NCBI GenBank assembly: GCA_903825395.1
Contig: CAIKAF010000006.1
Location: forward strand, 62,001-126,000
Length of the DNA stretch: 64,000 nt
Reading direction: 5' to 3'
Source of the DNA: an uncultured Flavobacteriales bacterium
GTDB taxonomy: Bacteria; Bacteroidota; Bacteroidia; CAIKAF01
The notes under the pieces were generated by a model. The model was not told the origin of the DNA. It worked only from the letters and a program-made list of their open reading frames with translations, and did not search any database. The position numbers and the translations under genes are program-made. Below are positions 59,310 to 64,000 of this stretch, one piece after another (within the stretch, counting starts at the first letter, position 1; each line of letters begins with the position of its first letter).

Positions 59310-60332
59310 TCAAGACTCTTCCGAAAAATAAAGTTTGTAATAGTATTTCCCTTTTTCCTCATCAAAGCCCCGCTCAATAAAATCCTTGTTGCCATGCACA
59401 TACACATGGAAGTTTTTATCAAGCTTTATTACAGAACGCATAAACTTGCCGTGCTGCTTCACTACCGTGTCTTGTTCAATATTTACCCGATTCGGCAATT
59501 CGGTTTCCCGTTCTTCTTCAAAGGCTACTTTATAGTCCATGAAGGCCTCTTGCAGTTGTGAATTGTGAATGACTTCGCGGCCAAATTCTTCCACATCAAA
59601 CACGGGGTTGGAACTTAAGTAGCGCGAGGTTTGATCTAAAAAGGCCATTTGTTCGGTCCGTTCCACTTTGTTTTCGGTGGACAATACATCTTCGGAAAAG
59701 CCTTTGATTAAGTCCATCACTTGCCGGGTGGCTTGTTGGGCATTGGAGTGTGGATTTAAGCTTAAAAAGCCTTGCAGCCAATACTTGATTTCGGCATTCT
59801 TGTCGGCCACGATGGCTTTAAACCCGCGCTCTTCGTCGGGAATAAACAGGGCTCCCTTGTCGGGGCGTTTGCCTGAAAGGCCTTTCATCCATTTCAATTC
59901 CCATGACTCGGCCTGGTCGTTCAAGGCCAAAATGGATTCTTCGGTTTCGGCCTTAAACAAGCCAATTCCGGGTTGACCTTCGGTTACATTATCGAAAAAA
60001 GCCAGAATAAAAACCCCTTTTCGGGTGGTGTATCCGGGGGCGGTATCAGCCAGGCGCTGCGCCAATTTTTTGCCATAATCGTGCAAGGCATCGGGTTCTT
60101 CCAGTATGGCTTGCAACATATCGTGCAAAGATGCAGAGGCCTCGCTTTCATCGGGGCGGTACCAGGTGGCCTGTGGCAAATCGCCCAACAGGTATTTTAA
60201 AAATTCAGGAGATTCTGCTCCTTGGGGCGGATAGGTCAATGCCGGAGCAGAAACGGTGGGTGCCTGCACATCTCCTTGTGGAATCCGGTGTATTGAAAGT
60301 GCACGCAAGCGCGCCAATTGGTACCAGCTCAT
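59310..60332 (-). CDS. Nucleoid-associated protein NdpA/YejK family
   Basis: 340 residues, the usual length for the Bacteroidota branch of the 37-kDa nucleoid-associated protein family. Seen: KGVFILAFFDNVTEGQPGIGLFKAE near residue 105, KDFIERGFDEEKGKYYYKLYFSEES at the end, and KYWLQGFLSLNPHSNAQQATRQ. These proteins associate with the chromosome in E. coli; a precise role is not known. TACCTTTA at 60348-60355, 15 nt upstream of the ATG, is close to a -7 element. No membrane or signal segment. Confidence 0.85.
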   Translation of the reverse strand: MSWYQLARLRALSIHRIPQGDVQAPTVSAPALTYPPQGAESPEFLKYLLGDLPQATWYRPDESEASASLHDMLQAILEEPDALHDYGKKLAQRLADTAPGYTTRKGVFILAFFDNVTEGQPGIGLFKAETEESILALNDQAESWELKWMKGLSGKRPDKGALFIPDEERGFKAIVADKNAEIKYWLQGFLSLNPHSNAQQATRQVMDLIKGFSEDVLSTENKVERTEQMAFLDQTSRYLSSNPVFDVEEFGREVIHNSQLQEAFMDYKVAFEEERETELPNRVNIEQDTVVKQHGKFMRSVIKLDKNFHVYVHGNKDFIERGFDEEKGKYYYKLYFSEES

Positions 60333-60407
60333 AGCTAAATTTTAAGGTAAAGGTAGCGCATGAGGGGGATTTTCAAGGCCAAATCAACACCTACATGCTT
60401 CTTTTTT

Positions 60408-60556
60408 GGGGCGGCTTTTCGGGCTTTCGGCCTTAGTCCGCGGCCGTAAGCTACGGCCCCAGCGGCTTTACTGTGGCTCCCAAGGTCGCCTCCGCAGCGC
60501 GCGGGCCCGAAGCTTCCGCCCTTGCGGGCTAAGGCTTTCAATCCCGGCCGCAAGGC
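60408..60556 (+). repeat. GC-rich structured element, family G copy 8
   Basis: About 149 bp between the NdpA start and the PKD gene. Plus-strand reading: T6GGGGCGGC, CGGGCTTTCGG, core GGCTCCCAAGGTCGCC, ending TTTCAATCCCGGCCGC. The outer helix GCCTTAG/CTAAGGC pairs perfectly in full and has a different sequence from the other copies. Confidence 0.75.
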
Positions 60557-60568
60557 CTCCTCAACCCC

Positions 60569-63500
60569 TTACCGAATCAAATTGATTTGACCGTGGTAGG
60601 TAACAAATTTGTTCTCCAACGATCGCACCACAATTTTATATACATACACCCCAACCGGTACCGGTTCTCCGTTCAATCGACCATCCCAACCGGCATTGAT
60701 TTTTCCATACGATGACCAAATGGAGTTCCCCCAACGGTCAAAAATGTCGTAATCAATTTCCACAATGCCATCTCCAACCACCTTGAATAGTTCATTCAAA
60801 CCGTTTTCATTGGGAGTAAAGGTATTGGGAATGTACACCGAAAATGGAGGCCGAATTTTAACCTGACCATAGGCAACGTCGGTACATCCTTTGTCGGTAA
60901 AGGCGGTAATTTGAACGGTGTACAAACCGGTATCGCGGTATTGATAAACAAATTCATTGGCGGAGGAACTGCTGCCATCGCCCATTTCCCAAATTACATT
61001 GACATGGCCGCTGCTGGCGTCGGTGAAGGTAACCAGAGGTTTATCTAAGGAGGTAACGGCAGGATTGATGAGCATGCCGGCTACAGGCAAGGGCCATACC
61101 CTGATGTATCCGGGGGCAGATGCGGAATCAACACAACCCAAGGCCGAGGTTGCAATTAAACCTACAGAATAGGTCCCCGGGTTGGGATACGTATGCGAGA
61201 AACTGGAAGAATTGCCGGAATTCCCATCGCCTAAGAACCATTGATAGGAGGCAATTTGCCCACTGCTAATGGTGCTGTTGCTTTGAAATTGAACTGTTAA
61301 TGGCTGACAACCCTCGTTCGGACTGGCAGAAAAAGCCACTACAGGTAATGGATGTACCACAATGGTAACAGAATCAACCACACTGGGCACAGTGCAGCCA
61401 TCAGAGGCAGTTACAATGTAGGTGGTGGTTTGATTGGGAGTCACGGTATGGGGGCCCGGACCGGAAGGCAGCCCGTTGCTCCATGTCAGTATTCCATTTC
61501 CATTCCCCCCTTGAAACTGAGCCCCTACCGTGCTTGAATATCCAAAACATACGGCATCGTCGGGACTGGCTTGTACCTGAAGCGCCGGACTAACAATAAC
61601 GCTAGCATTTGCGGGCAAGGCTACACAGCCGTTGGCATCAACCACTTGAACGGTCAGACTTAAATTCCCTGTGGCCGACAAGGGAATGGACAACGTGGCA
61701 GCTCCGGTATGCCAAATTTGATTAAAGGGCGCCGTACCTCCGGTGATTTGCACGGTGGCCGTAGAGGTTTGCCCAAAACACAAATTCGTTGGTGCCTGAA
61801 TGTTGGCTACCGGCACCGGATAAATACTAAGGGTATCGAATATCGTATCGGAGCAGCCAAATACGTTGGTCACCTTCAGCTCAATCGGATAGGTCCCCGG
61901 CTGGGCATAGGTATGGCTTGGGTTTTGTTGATTCCCTGTACCTCCATCACCAAAAGTCCAATTCCATTGGGAAGGGAAAAACGTGGCTGAACCCGAAAAC
62001 TGAGCCGGTTGGGCATTAAGGCAGACTGGGTTCAAGGACATGCTGCCCACTGGTTTCGGCCGAATCACCACTTCAATGGAATCGTAGTTGGTAACATTGT
62101 TGCAGGTGGCCTGCAAACGAATTATAAACCGACCATGCTGATTGAAATAATACACCAAGCTGTCCGAGCCCGGCAAGGAATCCACTACTACCCCATTGCT
62201 GTCGCTGATGGACCAATCTTGACTGCAAACCAGACCTACAGAAGTATTGTTCCACAATAAAATGGAATCGCCCTGACAAATGACCGTATCTGAAACTGAA
62301 AACTGAGGAACGTTGTTGCAGTTAAAACAAATAATGTCGCTGTTGGGCACCAACGAAATGGGAGCCGGATTCGGTGATGCCGATAAAATAGAAATGGCGT
62401 TGTATGAGGGACTTTGAGTGCCGCTGGACAGATTGGGCGTCAGCATGGTTGGAGTTGGATTGTTGCTGTACGGACAATTGGCCAATCCCCCTACACTATC
62501 CACCTTCACAAACATGGGGTCAAAGTATTGGGCGCCAAACCCTTGGGTGGAGGCCGATACCAGAAAGCCTCCATCTTGGGTTTCCTGTATACCCCAGCCT
62601 TTGTCTAAGCTATTGCTGCCATAGGTTTTACTCCACAAGCGATTTCCTAATGCATCGTACACATTGAACAACACATCGGCTCCGCCATTCCCCCAGGTGG
62701 TGGTGTAGCCGCTCTGTAAAATGAGGTTGTTGGAGGTATAATTCACAAAGTGAGACCGGTCGTCCCCGGCCCCTTGCATTACACGAGCCCATTGCAATAC
62801 TCCCGTAGCACCGGCCAAACGCATCAGCATTAAATCGTTTCCTTGGCCCATGCTGCTGGTGGTAGCAGAAATAATCAAATCTCCATTGGGAGTAACCTTC
62901 CCTGCCAAATCCCAATCAACACCATCGTTGCTCGACATACCATAGCTGCGGGTCCAAATGGGGTTGCCCAGGCTGTTTAAGCGAGCGGCAAAAACGTCCT
63001 GACCGCCATACGGCCCAAAGTATTGACCGGCAATAAAAATATCTCCCCCGGGCAAGGCCTCTACATAATTCACCCAAGCGTCGGTCAATCCTACATTGCG
63101 TTGCCAAAGCGGAGTACCGGCAGCATTGGTTTTAAGAATAAATCCCGTTCTTGGACTACCCCAAAAACCACCCATCAAAAAGCCTCCATCGGGGGTTTCA
63201 TCGGTAGCTAGGCCAAAGTCGTCGTTTCCGGTTCCAAAGGTTCTGGACCATTGCAATTGCCCTTGAGGATTTAACCGAACCAACCAGGCATCGTAATTGC
63301 CTGCTCCCCACGACCGAGCCAATCCGGCGATAATGTAGCCTCCATTGCTGGTTTGACGAACAAATTTTCCTCCTTCCTCATCTGGCCCTCCATAGCGGTA
63401 ATACCATTGTGTGGCTCCGCATTCATCCACCTTCATCACATACAAATCGCACATGCCATGGCCGCCCGTTCCATCATCCTGACCTGTTCCAATAAACCCT

Positions 63501-63649
63501 TTATCATTGGTTTCTGAAAAGGCCAATCCGAAATTCAATCCCGGAATTTTTTCTACCCGTAAAAAGGTGGTAATGTTGTTGGCTTGGGCTTCCAATCGAA
63601 GCATCGCCGTGCAAGCCAATCCGACGATAAGAAAAAAACGACCCATCAT
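60569..63649 (-). CDS. PKD-repeat protein with gliding-motility type B sorting domain
   Basis: 1026 residues. Signal peptide MMGRFFLIVGLACTAMLRLEA. N-terminal propeller-like repeats (GDYDAWLV type: NYDAWLVRLNPQGQLQWSRTFG, FIAGQYFGPYGGQDV), then four or five PKD-like domains (WNWTFGDGGTGNQQNPSHTY, WEMGDGSSSSANEFVYQY). The C-terminus is the type B sorting domain of gliding-motility-associated proteins (IPNTFTPNENGLNELFKV ... FDRWGN ... VPVGVYVYKIV). Type B domains need a PorP-like partner for attachment. The start overlaps the stop of the upstream hypothetical gene (ATGA). Confidence 0.9.
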   Translation of the reverse strand: MMGRFFLIVGLACTAMLRLEAQANNITTFLRVEKIPGLNFGLAFSETNDKGFIGTGQDDGTGGHGMCDLYVMKVDECGATQWYYRYGGPDEEGGKFVRQTSNGGYIIAGLARSWGAGNYDAWLVRLNPQGQLQWSRTFGTGNDDFGLATDETPDGGFLMGGFWGSPRTGFILKTNAAGTPLWQRNVGLTDAWVNYVEALPGGDIFIAGQYFGPYGGQDVFAARLNSLGNPIWTRSYGMSSNDGVDWDLAGKVTPNGDLIISATTSSMGQGNDLMLMRLAGATGVLQWARVMQGAGDDRSHFVNYTSNNLILQSGYTTTWGNGGADVLFNVYDALGNRLWSKTYGSNSLDKGWGIQETQDGGFLVSASTQGFGAQYFDPMFVKVDSVGGLANCPYSNNPTPTMLTPNLSSGTQSPSYNAISILSASPNPAPISLVPNSDIICFNCNNVPQFSVSDTVICQGDSILLWNNTSVGLVCSQDWSISDSNGVVVDSLPGSDSLVYYFNQHGRFIIRLQATCNNVTNYDSIEVVIRPKPVGSMSLNPVCLNAQPAQFSGSATFFPSQWNWTFGDGGTGNQQNPSHTYAQPGTYPIELKVTNVFGCSDTIFDTLSIYPVPVANIQAPTNLCFGQTSTATVQITGGTAPFNQIWHTGAATLSIPLSATGNLSLTVQVVDANGCVALPANASVIVSPALQVQASPDDAVCFGYSSTVGAQFQGGNGNGILTWSNGLPSGPGPHTVTPNQTTTYIVTASDGCTVPSVVDSVTIVVHPLPVVAFSASPNEGCQPLTVQFQSNSTISSGQIASYQWFLGDGNSGNSSSFSHTYPNPGTYSVGLIATSALGCVDSASAPGYIRVWPLPVAGMLINPAVTSLDKPLVTFTDASSGHVNVIWEMGDGSSSSANEFVYQYRDTGLYTVQITAFTDKGCTDVAYGQVKIRPPFSVYIPNTFTPNENGLNELFKVVGDGIVEIDYDIFDRWGNSIWSSYGKINAGWDGRLNGEPVPVGVYVYKIVVRSLENKFVTYHGQINLIR

Positions 63650-63963
63650 GGATTGGAAATTAAAATGGTTTTAATCTCCGGCTCAGGATACCCAACTTTC
63701 TGAACAATAGCATACCTCAAAAATGAATCCTGAGTCCACCGGCTTTCTACCGCATCAAAATTGGCTGTACTATTGATTCGGTCAATGACCAAATTCTGAA
63801 CGGTATCGTTGGTAAAATACTCTTTGAATTTCAACCCTAAAAATGGGCAGTGCAGGGCGCCGTGATCGATTTCAATGTGGACATGCTTCAGCGTCGCCTG
63901 TTGTGCATAGGCTGAGTGCGCTGAAAAACCCATCATTAAAAGCATTAGGAAACGAAAGAGCAT
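63646..63963 (-). CDS. Small secreted hypothetical protein
   Basis: 105 residues with a signal peptide (MLFRFLMLLMMGFSAHSAYAQ). The mature part (ATLKHVHIEIDHGALHCPFLGLKFKEYF) has one Cys and a C-terminal ILISNP. I do not recognise it. It overlaps the following T9SS type B gene by 4 nt, so it may be a small partner of that protein. TATCTTTA at 63992-63999 is a near match to a -7 element, 28 nt upstream. Confidence 0.7.
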   Translation of the reverse strand: MLFRFLMLLMMGFSAHSAYAQQATLKHVHIEIDHGALHCPFLGLKFKEYFTNDTVQNLVIDRINSTANFDAVESRWTQDSFLRYAIVQKVGYPEPEIKTILISNP

Positions 63964-64000
63964 ACGAAGAAATTTAACTTAGAAGAGAGAGTAAAGATAG

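Overview
The window looks like chromosomal DNA of a marine or freshwater Bacteroidota, most likely of the Flavobacteriia or a related class. The evidence is a TonB-dependent receptor with a carboxypeptidase-like N-terminal domain, many large secreted proteins ending in type IX secretion (T9SS) sorting domains (type A and one gliding-motility type B), a PorV/PorQ-like barrel, an S46 dipeptidyl-peptidase, DUF4292 and LptO-like families, and recurring promoters of the Bacteroidota form TTG-N19/20-TAnnTTTG. There is no rRNA, tRNA, CRISPR array, phage or intact insertion sequence.

Layout. 0-9 kb: a small lipoprotein (+), then a long minus-strand run: an EXPERA-domain membrane protein, a zinc-ribbon coiled-coil protein, Nif3-like protein, two hypotheticals, L-2-hydroxyglutarate oxidase, polyprenyl synthetase and an S46 peptidase. 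9.3-10.5 kb: purS, a HIT protein and greA. 10.5-20 kb: a minus-strand operon of TonB receptor, giant secreted protein and PorV-like barrel, closed by a strong terminator. 20-24.3 kb: ruvC, a flippase-like membrane protein, a glycosyltransferase and a peptide-type ABC permease. 24.3-25.5 kb: a gene-free island of repeats. 25.5-30.5 kb: an exosortase-like protein with a membrane partner, then nucleotidyltransferase, TPR and DUF4292 genes. 31-46 kb: a T9SS protein, a Pif1-like helicase, a small lipoprotein, ACMSD, two amidohydrolase-like proteins, CysQ and another T9SS protein. 47-64 kb: TauE permeases, a DOMON protein, an ankyrin protein, YebC, an M20 amidohydrolase, NdpA and four further T9SS cargos, including a subtilisin.

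The most unusual content lies between the genes. Family R is a roughly 235-265 nt candidate structured RNA present three times (about 0.6-0.85, 24.49-24.75 and 46.57-46.80 kb). Every copy is on the minus strand in a convergent intergenic gap, and each is preceded by a promoter with exactly the same 20-nt spacing. Helices are preserved by compensatory changes, and one copy ends in a textbook terminator. Family G is a roughly 145-150 bp GC-rich element present eight times (9.2, 25.4, 30.6, 49.4, 53.4, 56.6, 57.2 and 60.5 kb). Its stems covary clearly between copies around a conserved core, GGCTCCCAAGGTCGCC. I cannot assign either family with certainty. For family G, relatives of known Flavobacteria intergenic RNA motifs such as Flavo-1 are a possibility that I could not check.

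Functionally the coding part combines housekeeping genes (RuvC, GreA, YebC, Nif3, PurS, CysQ, NdpA) with cell-surface nutrient uptake and secretion, amino-acid and peptide breakdown (S46 peptidase, M20 amidohydrolase, ACMSD, subtilisin) and envelope functions.
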